NCBI GenBank assembly: GCA_963808165.1
Contig: CAWEET010000005.1
Location: 1-64,000, forward strand
Length of the DNA stretch: 64,000 bases
Source: Thiosocius sp963808165
GTDB lineage: Bacteria; Pseudomonadota; Gammaproteobacteria; Chromatiales; Chromatiaceae
Direction: 5' to 3'
The first letter of the stretch is position 1. Every line of letters starts with the position of its first letter. Of this stretch, positions 28,527 to 37,684 are shown one piece after another. The notes beneath the pieces are model-generated. The model saw only the letters and a program-made list of their open reading frames with translations. It was not told the DNA's origin and ran no database searches. The translations under genes and the position numbers were made by a program.

Positions 28527-29387
28527 TCAGCGGTCGGCCCGCTCCAGCCGCTCCTCCAGTCGGGCGAGTTGCGCATGGATGTCCCGCAGCGTGGGTTCAT
28601 GCTGTTCCTCCGCCTGCGCCCTCATCAGCTTCTCGTTCTCGGCGTTCATCACGTTGACGACGATACCGATCACCATGTTCAGGAACGCGAACGCAGTGAA
28701 GAAGATAAAGCTCAGGTAGTAGATCCAGCTCAAGGGGTGTACGGCCATGGTCTCGTACATCACGTCGGTCCAGTCCTCGAAGGTCATCACGCGAAACAGC
28801 GTCAGCATCGAGATCGCGATATCGCCCCAGAGGGCCGGGTTGATCGACTCGAACAGCGTGGCGCCAATCGCGGCGTAGATGTAGAAGATGATGAACATCA
28901 GCATGATCACATAGCCCAGCTGGGGCAGCGCCTTGAGCAGCGACGCCAGCAACATGCGCAGTTCCGGTACGATGGAGATCATCCTCAACACCCGGAACAC
29001 CCTTATCAGACGGGCGACCAGGGCCATGTCGCTGTTGTCGATCGGGATCAGGCTGATCAAAACGACCAGCGTATCGAACAGGTTCCACGCATTGCGGAAG
29101 AACGCCCGCTTGTTTGGCTCGGCAATGAAGCGGATGCCGATCTCGGTGAGAAAGATGACCGTGATCAGCACATCCAGCCAGCCGAGCAGCAGCTTGCTGG
29201 CCGGCGGCAGTTCGTAGGTCTTGACGCCGACCAGCAGCGCCGAGGCAATGATCACGGAAACGACGAAAAGCTCGAAGGCCTTGTTACTGCGCACCCGCTC
29301 GAAAGATGCCTGAATTGCAGAGCTGTTCACCTTAGAATCGCACTCGCTGTCTGAAGGACCGGGAAGGAGACTGACCCGAATCCGCAC
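28527..29387 (-). CDS. Bacterial voltage-gated cation channel (NaChBac-like family)
   Basis: A single six-helix channel subunit (286 residues; tetramer in the family). S1 is FELFVVSVIIASALLVGVKT; S4 is ARLIRVFRVLRMISIV with an Arg at every third position (four gating charges); S5 and S6 flank the pore loop MLTLFRVMTFEDWTDVMYE; the C-terminus is a coiled coil (EEQHEPTLRDIHAQLARLEE). The selectivity filter TFEDWTD has acidic residues at the positions of Glu177, Ser178 and Met181 of NavAb (TLESWSM). This is the pattern of engineered and natural calcium-selective relatives. The start is uncertain: GTG at 29387 or GTG at 29330 are both possible. Confidence 0.88.
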   Translation of the reverse strand: MRIRVSLLPGPSDSECDSKVNSSAIQASFERVRSNKAFELFVVSVIIASALLVGVKTYELPPASKLLLGWLDVLITVIFLTEIGIRFIAEPNKRAFFRNAWNLFDTLVVLISLIPIDNSDMALVARLIRVFRVLRMISIVPELRMLLASLLKALPQLGYVIMLMFIIFYIYAAIGATLFESINPALWGDIAISMLTLFRVMTFEDWTDVMYETMAVHPLSWIYYLSFIFFTAFAFLNMVIGIVVNVMNAENEKLMRAQAEEQHEPTLRDIHAQLARLEERLERADR

Positions 29388-29854
29388 GCGGTCCTCGTGC
29401 GGCCGGGGCCGAGCATGGTGGCGTCGGCGCTGCAGGCCAGCTCACCTGCCTGGATGCATAAGCCTCGCAGGTCTGGGCGAGCGGGATTGCAGCAAGTCTC
29501 CGGACGAGGTCAGAGTCTAGCGCGCAACCGTGCGTCTGCGAATGATCCACCGGGCCACCGGCCCGATCGGTCAGGCCAAAAAGTCGTCGCAACTGGCGCG
29601 GTGCGGCGAAACCGTCGTTGCTTACCCGGAAATCGATGTGAATCACAAATACCCCGGCTCGCGGCCGGGGCCCGGTCGTCGGAATGTCATTCCGCTCAAT
29701 GGGCGTGACCTCACGCTGGCTTCGTATCGCCAATGAGGAGGGCAGTGTCGACCTCAGGTGCGCCGATGAGCTGATGGTTCTGTGAAAATAGGCAAGAATG
29801 GTGACTGCGCTTCGTATACCCACTGGCTTTGATACTGAGACAAGAGACCGAAAC
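29388..29854. other. Intergenic region between the channel gene and pyrC
   Basis: No gene recognised. A GC hairpin, CCCCGGC/GCCGGGG with a short loop, lies near 29653-29671. Frames in this stretch have no ribosome site and no recognisable product. It should contain the promoters of the divergent channel and pyrC genes, but none is clear. Confidence 0.4.
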
Positions 29855-30878
29855 ATGGACGCCCTGACCCTCACTCGTCCCGACGATTGGCACCTGCACC
29901 TGCGGGACGCCGACATGCTGGCCGCCGTGCTGCCAGACACCGCCCGGCGCTTCGCCAGGGCGATCGTGATGCCCAACCTGAATCCGCCGGTACGCACGGT
30001 GGCGGATGCTGCCGCCTACCGGGGGCGCATCCTGTCGGCCCTGCCTGCCGGGCCGGCTTTCGAGCCGCTGATGACCCTGTACCTGACGGACAACACGTCG
30101 CCGGAGGAAGTCCTCAAGGCCAAGGCCAGCGGCTTCGTGCACGCAGTGAAGTATTACCCCGCGGGGGCGACCACCAATTCGGATTCCGGCGTCACCGACA
30201 TCCGCCGGGTGGACGCGGTACTGGAGGCCATGCAGGAGGCAGGCATGCCCCTGCTGCTGCACGGCGAGGTCACGGACCCGGGCGTGGACGTGTTCGATCG
30301 GGAGGCGGTGTTCATCGAGCGCATCCTGGCGCCCCTGCTGCAGCGCCTGCCAAGGCTCAGGGTGGTGCTGGAGCACATCACCACCCGCCAGGCAGCGCAG
30401 TTCGTGGCCGCCGCCCCGGCGAACGTTGGCGGCCACGATCACCGTGCATCACCTGCTCTACAACCGCAACGCCATGTTCCAGGGTGGCATCCGGCCCCAT
30501 TACTACTGCCTGCCGGTGCTGAAGCGGGAGACGCATCGCGAGGCCCTGGTGGCGGCCGCGACCAGCGGAAACCCCAAGTTTTTCCTGGGTACGGACAGCG
30601 CGCCCCACGCCACTCTTGCCAAGGAGGCGGCCTGCGGCTGCGCCGGTATCTATACTGCTCACGCCGCCATCGAGCTGTACGCCGAGGCCTTCGAGGCGGC
30701 TGGCGCCCTGGACAGGCTGGAGGGTTTCGCCAGCCATTTCGGTCCCGACTTCTACGGCCTGCCCCGCAATACCGAATCGCTCACGCTGCTGAGAGACAGC
30801 CATACCGTGCCTGCCGGGCATGCGGGGGGCATCACCCCCATGAGGGCAAACGAACGGCTGACCTGGCGACTGGCTTAG
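29855..30878 (+). pseudogene. pyrC: Dihydroorotase, class II, with a +1 frameshift
   Basis: Dihydroorotase closes the ring of carbamoyl aspartate in pyrimidine synthesis. All parts of the E. coli-type enzyme are present: DDWHLHLRD (metal His pair), KYYPAGATTNSDSG (bridging Lys), MPLLLHGEV, VVLEHITTRQAAQ, then in the next frame AATITVHHLLYNRNAMFQGG, RPHYYCLPVLKR, FLGTDSAPHA and GCAGIYTAHAA. The two halves are in different frames: one extra T in GTTGGC at 30426-30427 breaks the reading between AAPANV and AATITV. Removing it restores about 340 residues with no other defect. Because the rest is under clear protein-level constraint, the break is very recent or a sequencing/assembly error. Confidence 0.88.
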
Positions 30879-31373
30879 GGCTTGGCATTCTGCCTCCGGT
30901 CAGGGCGACGACCGGTCAGCGCTGTCTTGATATGGCGAAAAGACATGACTGCCATTGTTACGATACCGCACTGGCCGAGGTTCCAGGCTTGTTGGCTCAA
31001 CAGGCCAGCCAGCGGCAGGGCAATCCGGGGCCAGGCTATCGGACCGCTTGGGGTGCGCTTCCAATCAGGGCCTCGAGCATTCAACTCAGCTGTCAGTTCA
31101 GAATGCGGCGCCCCAGTCTCCGACCCGTTCCTACTCAGGAGAATATCACCGACCGTTAAAATGTCGGAATCGACAAAAAAGCCTTTGAGATCCCGGCTAC
31201 GGCGGTTCATCATTGTGCTGGCGGCCCCGTTTGTATACGGGAGTGAACGTCCTCCGGTCGGGGCGATGCGCGGCAGAGCAAGTGGTAGTGACGCAGACGT
31301 CGCGGGGCAGGCCAGATCCTGCCGTTTAGCGTCAATACAGATCGCTAGATCGACAACCAAACGGGGTGTGACA
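30879..31373. other. Leader region of the hox operon
   Basis: About 495 bases between pyrC and hoxF without a convincing gene. The hoxF frame remains open upstream through all of it, but the encoded residues do not resemble HoxF. No sigma-54 (GG-N10-GC) promoter with good spacing was recognised, and no obvious sigma-70 site. The operon promoter should lie here. Confidence 0.45.
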
Positions 31374-33173
31374 GTGTCTTTACACGCGGCTCCTGAGCAG
31401 CTTACCGCTCGATTGCTTGCCGATTCCGGCAACGACCCGGCACAACTCGTCCAGCATTTGCACACCCTGCAGCTGCATTGCTCGCACGTGCCGGAAGTAT
31501 CCATTCAACTGTTGGCCGAGGGCCTGGACCTGACCGAGGCGTATGTTCGCGGTGTGATCGGTTTCTACAGCTTCCTGCACGAGACCCCGCGCGGCGACTT
31601 CGACGTCTGCTTCAGTGACAGTATCACCGACCATATGCTCGGCAGCCGGGCGCTGATGCAGGATCTGTGCAACCGGCTCGGTGTCGAACCGGGCGTTCCG
31701 CGATCGGACGGGCGAGTGACCGTGACCCCCACCTCCTGTACCGGGATGTGCGACCAGGGGCCGGCTATTCTGGTCAATGGGCGGGCGATCACCCGACTCG
31801 ACAACCACCGCATCGAGAACATCGCTGCGTTGATCGAGAACCTGACGCCGTTGGAGGAATGGCCTGCGGCCTATTTCCAGGTCGAAGACAACATCCGCAG
31901 GAAGGACCTGTTGCTTTCCAATGCGCTCGCGCCGGGCAGCGCGATTCAGGCGCTCATCGACCGGGGACCGGAGAGCATCCTCGACGCCATCGATGCTGCC
32001 CACCTGCTCGGCCGTGGCGGCGCCGGCTACAACACGGCCCGCAAGTGGAAGTTCTGCCGCGATGCCGACGGCGGCGCGGACGGCAGAGACCGGGTCGTGG
32101 TCTGCAACGCCGACGAAGGCGAACCCGGGACCTTCAAGGACCGTATCCTGCTCAACAGCTATGCAGACGATGTGTTCGAGGGCATGACCCTGTGCGCCGG
32201 TGCGATCCGCGCACGTCGAGGTTTTCTGTATCTGCGCGGCGAGTATTTCTACCTCAGAGATCGGCTCGAGCAGATCCTGGACGATCGACGCCGGGCCGGG
32301 TTGTTGGGCGCCGGCATCGGGGGCGAGGAAGGCTTCGATTTCGACATCGAGATCCACATGGGGGCCGGCGCTTACATCTGCGGCGAGGAGTCCGCACTGA
32401 TCGAGTCCCTCGAGGGCAAACGCGGCGTGCCTCGTGTGCGTCCGCCTTACCCGGTTACCCACGGATATCGCGGCCGGCCGACGGTAGTCAACAATGTCGA
32501 GACCCTGGTCAAGTCCGCGCAGATCGCTGTCTCGGGAGCCGATTGGTTCAAGAGCGCCGGTACCGAACGATCGACCGGAACGAAATTGCTCAGTGTCAGC
32601 GGCGACTGCGAACGGCCGGGGATCTACGAGTTTCCGTTCGGTGTCACCGTTCAGCGTGTGCTGGATGCCTGCGGCGCCTCGGATACGCAGGCGGTGCAGG
32701 TCTCCGGTGCGGCCGGCAGAACGCTCCCGCCGGGTGAGTTCGGTCGGCGAATCGCCTTCGAGGATGTCGCCACCGCCGGTTCATTCATGGTGTTCAACAG
32801 TCAGCGCGACCTGCTCGACATGGTGCAGAACTTCGCCCACTTCTTCGTTCATGAGAGCTGTGGCTTTTGTACGCCCTGCCGGGTTGGCGGAGCGCTGGTC
32901 AAAGATCTGGTCGACAAAGTCCATGCGGGGCGCGGCAGCCATTTCGACACAGACGAATTGCGTAACATCGGTGGGTTGATGAAGGCCTCCAGCCAGTGCG
33001 GTTTGGGTGTGACCGCACCCAATGCCGTACTCGACACCCTGAGTAAATTTCCCCAGATCTACGAGCGTCGCCTGAGCCAGAAGAATTACGAGCCCGCCTT
33101 CGATTTGGATGCGGCGCTGCAAGAGGCGCGCGAGATTACCGGGCGCGACGACGCCGGGGCACACATTAGGTAG
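31374..33173 (+). CDS. hoxF: NAD-reducing hydrogenase diaphorase subunit HoxF
   Basis: NAD(H)- and FMN-binding subunit of the bidirectional [NiFe] hydrogenase, 599 residues from the GTG at 31374 (GGGG seven bases upstream). Residues about 1-170 are NuoE-like; the rest is NuoF-like with the FMN site LLGRGGAGYNTARKWKFCRD, the NAD site DIEIHMGAGAYICGEESALI and the [4Fe-4S] ligands ESCGFCTPCRVGG plus SSQCGLG. In the NuoE-like part the first Cys pair is reduced to one (DVCFSDS) while TSCTGMCDQGP keeps two, so a [2Fe-2S] cluster there is doubtful. Length and fusion match HoxF of Cupriavidus. No separate HoxE precedes it. Confidence 0.94.
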   Translation: MSLHAAPEQLTARLLADSGNDPAQLVQHLHTLQLHCSHVPEVSIQLLAEGLDLTEAYVRGVIGFYSFLHETPRGDFDVCFSDSITDHMLGSRALMQDLCNRLGVEPGVPRSDGRVTVTPTSCTGMCDQGPAILVNGRAITRLDNHRIENIAALIENLTPLEEWPAAYFQVEDNIRRKDLLLSNALAPGSAIQALIDRGPESILDAIDAAHLLGRGGAGYNTARKWKFCRDADGGADGRDRVVVCNADEGEPGTFKDRILLNSYADDVFEGMTLCAGAIRARRGFLYLRGEYFYLRDRLEQILDDRRRAGLLGAGIGGEEGFDFDIEIHMGAGAYICGEESALIESLEGKRGVPRVRPPYPVTHGYRGRPTVVNNVETLVKSAQIAVSGADWFKSAGTERSTGTKLLSVSGDCERPGIYEFPFGVTVQRVLDACGASDTQAVQVSGAAGRTLPPGEFGRRIAFEDVATAGSFMVFNSQRDLLDMVQNFAHFFVHESCGFCTPCRVGGALVKDLVDKVHAGRGSHFDTDELRNIGGLMKASSQCGLGVTAPNAVLDTLSKFPQIYERRLSQKNYEPAFDLDAALQEAREITGRDDAGAHIR

Positions 33174-33179
33174 GTAGTG

Positions 33180-33902
33180 ATGAGCAGCGAAGTCACCTTC
33201 CGACTCGACGGAAAGTCAATCGCCTTTCAGCCGGGCGACACCATCATGGATGCGGCGCTGCGCGCCGGCGAGTACATTCCGCATCTGTGCCACAATCCCG
33301 AGTTCCAGCCGCATGGTAGCTGCCGGGTATGCATCGTTGATATCGGCGGCAGAAAGGTGTCGGCCTGCACGCATCCGGCTTCGGCCGGGCTCGAGGTCGC
33401 CAACAATACCGAGGAGATCACCGAGCAGCGCCGTACGCTGGTGCAGATGCTGTTCGTCGAAGGCAATCACGTCTGTCCAGGCTGCGAAAAGAGTGGGGCC
33501 TGTCAGCTGCAGGCGGTCGCCTACTACACCGACATGCTGTCGCCGCATTTCACCCATTTCTTCCCTAAGCGAGCGCTCGATGCCTCTCACCCGGATGCGG
33601 TGATTGATTTTAATCGCTGCATCCTGTGCGAACTCTGCGTGCGCGCCAGTCGCGATGTCGATCACAAGAACGTCTTCGCCATCGACGGCCGCGGCATCGG
33701 CAGCAGGCTGGTGATCAACTCCTCCAGCGGCAAACTGGGGGACAGCAATTTCTCCGCCGACGACAAGGCAGCTCACGTCTGCCCGGTCGGGGCCATACTC
33801 TCCAAACACCGGGGCTACGACACGCCGATTGGGGAACGGCTCTACGATCGAAAGCCGATCAGCGTCGTCGGCGACGTCGCGGCTCACGAAGACGAGGTCT
33901 AG
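33180..33902 (+). CDS. hoxU: NAD-reducing hydrogenase electron-transfer subunit HoxU
   Basis: Iron-sulfur subunit that relays electrons between HoxF and the hydrogenase dimer, 240 residues. A [2Fe-2S] ferredoxin domain (YIPHLCHNPEFQPHGSCRVC, then ACTHPA) is followed by the His/Cys [4Fe-4S] motif GNHVCPGCEKSGACQLQ and a [4Fe-4S] motif DFNRCILCELCVRASRD with a later Cys in HVCPVGAI. The AGGTAGG site favours the ATG at 33180; an in-frame GTG three bases earlier is possible. It starts six bases after hoxF and ends five bases before hoxY. Confidence 0.95.
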   Translation: MSSEVTFRLDGKSIAFQPGDTIMDAALRAGEYIPHLCHNPEFQPHGSCRVCIVDIGGRKVSACTHPASAGLEVANNTEEITEQRRTLVQMLFVEGNHVCPGCEKSGACQLQAVAYYTDMLSPHFTHFFPKRALDASHPDAVIDFNRCILCELCVRASRDVDHKNVFAIDGRGIGSRLVINSSSGKLGDSNFSADDKAAHVCPVGAILSKHRGYDTPIGERLYDRKPISVVGDVAAHEDEV

Positions 33903-33907
33903 CACCC

Positions 33908-34447
33908 ATGGCCGAAAAAATCCGAGTGGCAACGGCGTCGCTGTGCGGCTGTTTCGGTTGCCACATGTCGCTTCTCGACATTGACGAGCGCATCCTAGAT
34001 CTCGTCGCGCTGGTGGAGTTCGATCGCACGCCGCTTACGGACATCAAGAAGATCGGGTATTGCGATATCGGCATCATAGAGGGCGGTGTCGCCAATGCCG
34101 AGAATGTCGAGGTACTGAGGGAGTTCCGGGCGCACTGTAAGGTCCTGGTCGCTCTGGGGGCCTGTGCCGTGAACGGCGGCATTCCGGCGATGCGCAACCA
34201 GTTTGAGCTGGAAGATTGCCTGCGCGAGGCCTATATAGACGGCGTCGGCGTACACACGCCGATGATCCCGAGCGACACTGAGATCCCCATGCTGCTGAAC
34301 AAGGTCCACCCGATACACGAGGTCGTCAAGATCGACCATTTCCTGCCCGGCTGCCCGCCTTCGGGCGATACCATCTGGACCTTTCTCACCGAGTTGATCG
34401 AAGGCAAGCCCATCAGCTTCCCGTACGAACAGATTCACTACGATTGA
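33908..34447 (+). CDS. hoxY: NAD-reducing hydrogenase small subunit HoxY
   Basis: Small [NiFe]-hydrogenase subunit, 179 residues, cytosolic (no Tat signal). Cys ligands of the proximal [4Fe-4S] cluster are in TASLCGCFGCHMSLLD, GACAVNGG and FLPGCPPSGDTIW, the short single-cluster arrangement of group 3d enzymes. The ATG at 33908 follows HoxU's stop by five bases. It pairs with HoxH, whose active site is reached from this cluster. Confidence 0.95.
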   Translation: MAEKIRVATASLCGCFGCHMSLLDIDERILDLVALVEFDRTPLTDIKKIGYCDIGIIEGGVANAENVEVLREFRAHCKVLVALGACAVNGGIPAMRNQFELEDCLREAYIDGVGVHTPMIPSDTEIPMLLNKVHPIHEVVKIDHFLPGCPPSGDTIWTFLTELIEGKPISFPYEQIHYD

Positions 34448-34469
34448 TAATTCCCCAGGGGTTCAGGCC

Positions 34470-35960
34470 ATGTCATCACTGGAAACCGCAGAGCATCCGG
34501 AAAAACTGAATCGCGTCGTTATCGAACCCCTGACCCGCGTCGAGGGACACGGCAAGGTGACGTTGCTGCAGGACGACGACAAGCGCATCAAGCAGGCTCG
34601 ACTGCACATCGTCGAGTTTCGCGGGTTCGAGAAGTTCATCCAGGGCCGGCCTTATTGGGAGCTGCCGGTACTGGTCCAGCGCTTGTGCGGCATCTGTCCG
34701 GTCAGTCACCATCTGGCGGCGGCCAAGGCTACGGATATGCTAGTGGGCGCCCGGGAGCTGACGCCGACCGCTGAGAAGATCCGCCGCCTGATGCACTACG
34801 GCCAGACGCTGCAGTCGCACGCCTTGCACTTCTTCCACCTTTGTTCGCCCGATCTGTTGTTCGGCTTCGACGACGAGGTCCGGCACCGCAATATCGTCGG
34901 TGTCATCGAGGACCATCCTGAGATCGCCAAGCAGGGCGTGCTGCTGCGCAAGTACGGTCAGGAGGTGATTCGCCTGACCGCAGGCAAGAGGATTCATGGC
35001 ACAGGCGCAATTCCCGGAGGCGTGAACAAATCGCTGAACACGGAAGAGATCGCCTACCTGGCCAAGGACATCGACCAGATCGTCGCCTGGGCGCAGGATG
35101 CCGTCGGGCTGATCAAGACGGTGTTCATGGAGCATTACGACTACCACATGGCCTTCGCCACCATCGAGACCAACTCGATGAGCTTGATCCGCAGCGACGG
35201 GGCTTTCGACATTTATCACGGCGGCCTGCGCGCCCGCGATACCCAGGGCGAGACGATCTTCGATCATGTCGACTACACCCAGTACACCGATTACCTCGAG
35301 GAAGATGTCAAGAACTGGAGTTACATGAAGTTTCCCTTCATCAAAGGTCTGGGTCCGGAAAAGGGATGGTACCGGGTTGGGCCGCTGGCCCGAGTCAACA
35401 ACTGCGACTTCTTCACCACGCCGATGGCCGAAGAGGCGCGTCAGGGCTTCATGCAGATCGGCGGAGGGAGGCCGGTACAGTCCGCACTCGCGTTCCATTG
35501 GGCGCGGCTGATCGAGCTGCTGTATTGCGCCGAGGCCATCAGGGAGGTACTGCACGACCCGGACATCTCCGGCAGCGAACGACTGAGCACAGGGGATATG
35601 CAGGGCGTGGGAATCGGCGTTATCGAGGCACCGCGAGGCACGCTGTTTCACCACTATGAGATCGATGATCAGGGCATCGTCACCAAAGCCAATCTGATCG
35701 TCTCGACGACCAACAACAACCAGGCGATGAACGAGTCCATCCGAGAGGTCGCCAGCAGCTACCTGGATGGCAACACCTTGACCGAACCCCTGCTCAATCA
35801 GGTCGAGGTCGCGATCCGCGCCTACGACCCCTGTCTGTCCTGCGCGACCCACGCGATGGGCAAGATGCCGCTGGAGATCACGCTGTTGAACGCCAACGAA
35901 GAGATCGTCGACCGCGTGGAAAAGCGGGCATCGGGGGCGATAGAGAGGTGCGAATTCTGA
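34470..35960 (+). CDS. hoxH: NAD-reducing hydrogenase large subunit HoxH
   Basis: Catalytic [NiFe] subunit, 496 residues as precursor. The two Cys pairs that hold nickel are RLCGICPVSHH near residue 70 and DPCLSCATHAMG near residue 453. About 35 residues follow the His of DPCLSCATH; in this family the tail is cut off after that His once nickel is inserted, a job fitting the HoxW protease encoded next. The FRGFEKFIQGRPYWELPVLV and RIHGTGAIPGGVNKSL blocks are those of group 3d enzymes. The ribosome site is AGGGG before the ATG. hoxF-U-Y-H are tightly spaced and one operon. Confidence 0.96.
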   Translation: MSSLETAEHPEKLNRVVIEPLTRVEGHGKVTLLQDDDKRIKQARLHIVEFRGFEKFIQGRPYWELPVLVQRLCGICPVSHHLAAAKATDMLVGARELTPTAEKIRRLMHYGQTLQSHALHFFHLCSPDLLFGFDDEVRHRNIVGVIEDHPEIAKQGVLLRKYGQEVIRLTAGKRIHGTGAIPGGVNKSLNTEEIAYLAKDIDQIVAWAQDAVGLIKTVFMEHYDYHMAFATIETNSMSLIRSDGAFDIYHGGLRARDTQGETIFDHVDYTQYTDYLEEDVKNWSYMKFPFIKGLGPEKGWYRVGPLARVNNCDFFTTPMAEEARQGFMQIGGGRPVQSALAFHWARLIELLYCAEAIREVLHDPDISGSERLSTGDMQGVGIGVIEAPRGTLFHHYEIDDQGIVTKANLIVSTTNNNQAMNESIREVASSYLDGNTLTEPLLNQVEVAIRAYDPCLSCATHAMGKMPLEITLLNANEEIVDRVEKRASGAIERCEF

Positions 35961-36055
35961 GGGCTTCGCTGTGCGAGACCATTGGATGTACCGAACGCCC
36001 TCAGCCGGGGAGATCGTGACTGAGATGGCCAGCGACGTCGATTCCAGGAAGTACG

Positions 36056-36529
36056 ATGGCGAATAGCCTCGACTCGAGTTCGACACGTCCCATTCTGGTT
36101 TTCACTTGGGGTAATCCGTCGCGCGGCGATGATGCCATCGGTCCGTATCTGGACGAGCTGCTGCGCGAACACGATTTACCCGAAGTTGATCTGCTGACCG
36201 ACTTCCAGCTACAGATCGAACATATCGTGGACCTCGAGCACCGGGAGCGGATCCTGTTCGTCGACGCCAGTGTGACTGCGCAGCCGCCATTCGAGTACCA
36301 GTCGCTGCAGCCGGAGGAGGACAGCAGCTACACAACGCACGCGATGTCTCCAGCGGCCCTGCTTTCCGTGTATCGAAGAGTCCACCAAACGCAGCCGCCT
36401 CCCGCTGATCTCCTGTCGGTGCGTGGTTACGAATTCGGTTTGGGCCTACCCCTGTCGGACAGGGCGCGGGAGAATACCCACGAGGCGATGGATTTTGTTC
36501 TCGACTTGATAGCCAAGCGGTCGGGATGA
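36056..36529 (+). CDS. hoxW: Hydrogenase maturation endopeptidase HoxW
   Basis: Nickel-dependent protease that removes the C-terminal tail of HoxH, 157 residues. The N-terminal WGNPSRGDDAIGPYLDELL motif contains the acidic nickel ligand; LLTDFQLQIEHIVDLEHRER and LFVDASVTAQPPF follow, and a conserved His is in SSYTTHAMSP. This is the HoxW subgroup of the HycI/HybD family. An AGGAAG site precedes the ATG, 95 bases after hoxH. No hyp genes are in the window, so NiFe-centre assembly must be encoded elsewhere. Confidence 0.9.
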   Translation: MANSLDSSSTRPILVFTWGNPSRGDDAIGPYLDELLREHDLPEVDLLTDFQLQIEHIVDLEHRERILFVDASVTAQPPFEYQSLQPEEDSSYTTHAMSPAALLSVYRRVHQTQPPPADLLSVRGYEFGLGLPLSDRARENTHEAMDFVLDLIAKRSG

Positions 36530-36682
36530 TTCCTATGTCGATCTTGCCTGCAGACCGAAGGCCGGGTGGGGCGGGCCCAGGACCCGTCGCGATTGGCTGA
36601 GTGTTACCGAACTTGCGGGCATCTCGAATAATTCCCTGGTTCGGGCAGAATAGCACCCAGGGATGCGGAGCAGTCAGCTTGC

Positions 36683-37321
36683 CTATACGTCAGAGGTTTC
36701 ATCAAGGGATCTACTGTCGCCCTCGTTCTCCCAGTCATAATGTTTCTCTGCTGGTTTTGGATCCCACCGCCAGAACAGCAGCGCCGCCAACACACCGGCT
36801 ATGCCACCGAAAAGATGGTACTCGAACGAGACGCCTTCTTCGCTGGGCAACACGCCCCAAAACATGCCGCCAAACAGCAGGGAAGCCATCATCATCAGGG
36901 CGATCGAACGTCTATCCCTCCGAAGCATGCTGACCACCAACAGGAAGAAGAACAAGCCATGGGTCAGACCACTCGCGCCGATATGGAAGCTGGGGCGACC
37001 AAACAGCCAGACCCCGGCACCGGATAGCAACCATATCGTTGCCAATACCCACCAGCGGGACTTCGGGTAACCGTACAGTAGGGCGGTGCCAAGGATCAGC
37101 ACACCAAGTGTATTTGTCGCGATATGCGCGAACGAGCCATGTATGAGCGGTCCGAACAAGACGCCCACCAAATGCTGCGGAGAGTGTGGATACACGCCCA
37201 GAGTAACGAGTGGCCAATCCAACAGCCACTCCCATAGCTTGATGCACCATAGAAGACTGACAAAGGAGATGCTCAGTATGGCGCATTTACGCAGTATCGG
37301 GTCTGAGTGCATTCTCACCAC
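36683..37321 (-). CDS. Rhomboid-family intramembrane serine protease
   Basis: 212 residues with about six helices. The catalytic Ser is in HIGASGLTHGLFFFLL (GASG form of GxSG) and the catalytic His in EYHLFGGIAGVLAALLF, two helices later, as required for a Ser-His dyad. HGSFAHIATNTLGVLILG is the usual conserved segment with H-x3-N on helix two. The C-terminal tail is hydrophilic (KPAEKHYDWENEGDSRS). GTG at 37321 or ATG at 37312 could start it. Substrate unknown; stands alone, convergent with hoxW. Confidence 0.88.
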   Translation of the reverse strand: MVRMHSDPILRKCAILSISFVSLLWCIKLWEWLLDWPLVTLGVYPHSPQHLVGVLFGPLIHGSFAHIATNTLGVLILGTALLYGYPKSRWWVLATIWLLSGAGVWLFGRPSFHIGASGLTHGLFFFLLVVSMLRRDRRSIALMMMASLLFGGMFWGVLPSEEGVSFEYHLFGGIAGVLAALLFWRWDPKPAEKHYDWENEGDSRSLDETSDV

Positions 37322-37429
37322 ATGGGGTCAGGTACCTAAGAACCAAGGGTGCCTGGGTAAGTGAATTTCACTTGTCCTTTGCCAATGCCAAGCCATCATT
37401 CATCAGGGCCCGGTCGCAGATTGCGTATT

Positions 37430-37667
37430 GTTCACGATGCCGTTACGCGCAGCCGTGATCTCGGCGAGTATCGAGACGGCGATCTCCGCAGGGCGTTTGC
37501 TGCCGATCGGCAGTTTGGCCGGCGTCGTTCATCGCCATGAGTGAGCCAGGCGGACGTGGCGACGACCCCCAGGTTCGCAGCACCGTCACCAGCGCGACCC
37601 GGTGTCCCGTCCGCAACCAGTCCAGGGCGCCGTTGAGTACCGCGACGTCGTCAGCCTGTCCGCCCAT
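37430..37667 (-). pseudogene. Collapsed xdhC-family molybdenum cofactor insertion gene
   Basis: The frame from the ATG at 37667 gives ADDVAVLNGALDWLRTGHRV then LVTVLRTWGSSPRPPGSLMA, the N-terminal XdhC/CoxI domain. In another frame near 37510-37430 comes KLPIGSKRPAEIAVSILAEI, matching the C-terminal end of the family. The 150-200 residues between, including the whole nucleotide-binding domain, are deleted. It lies directly after iorB, where an intact XdhC usually matures the molybdenum enzyme. Confidence 0.7.
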
Positions 37668-37684
37668 CGCCGACGATACGACCG

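Noticed and set aside
29653..29671. Terminator between the channel gene and pyrC
   Set aside because: The GC hairpin has no T-run and lies in a divergent intergenic region where no transcript is expected to end.
30882..31373. N-terminal extension of HoxF by about 160 codons
   Set aside because: The extension has no similarity to HoxF or to any domain, while GTG at 31374 has a GGGG ribosome site and gives the family's normal length.
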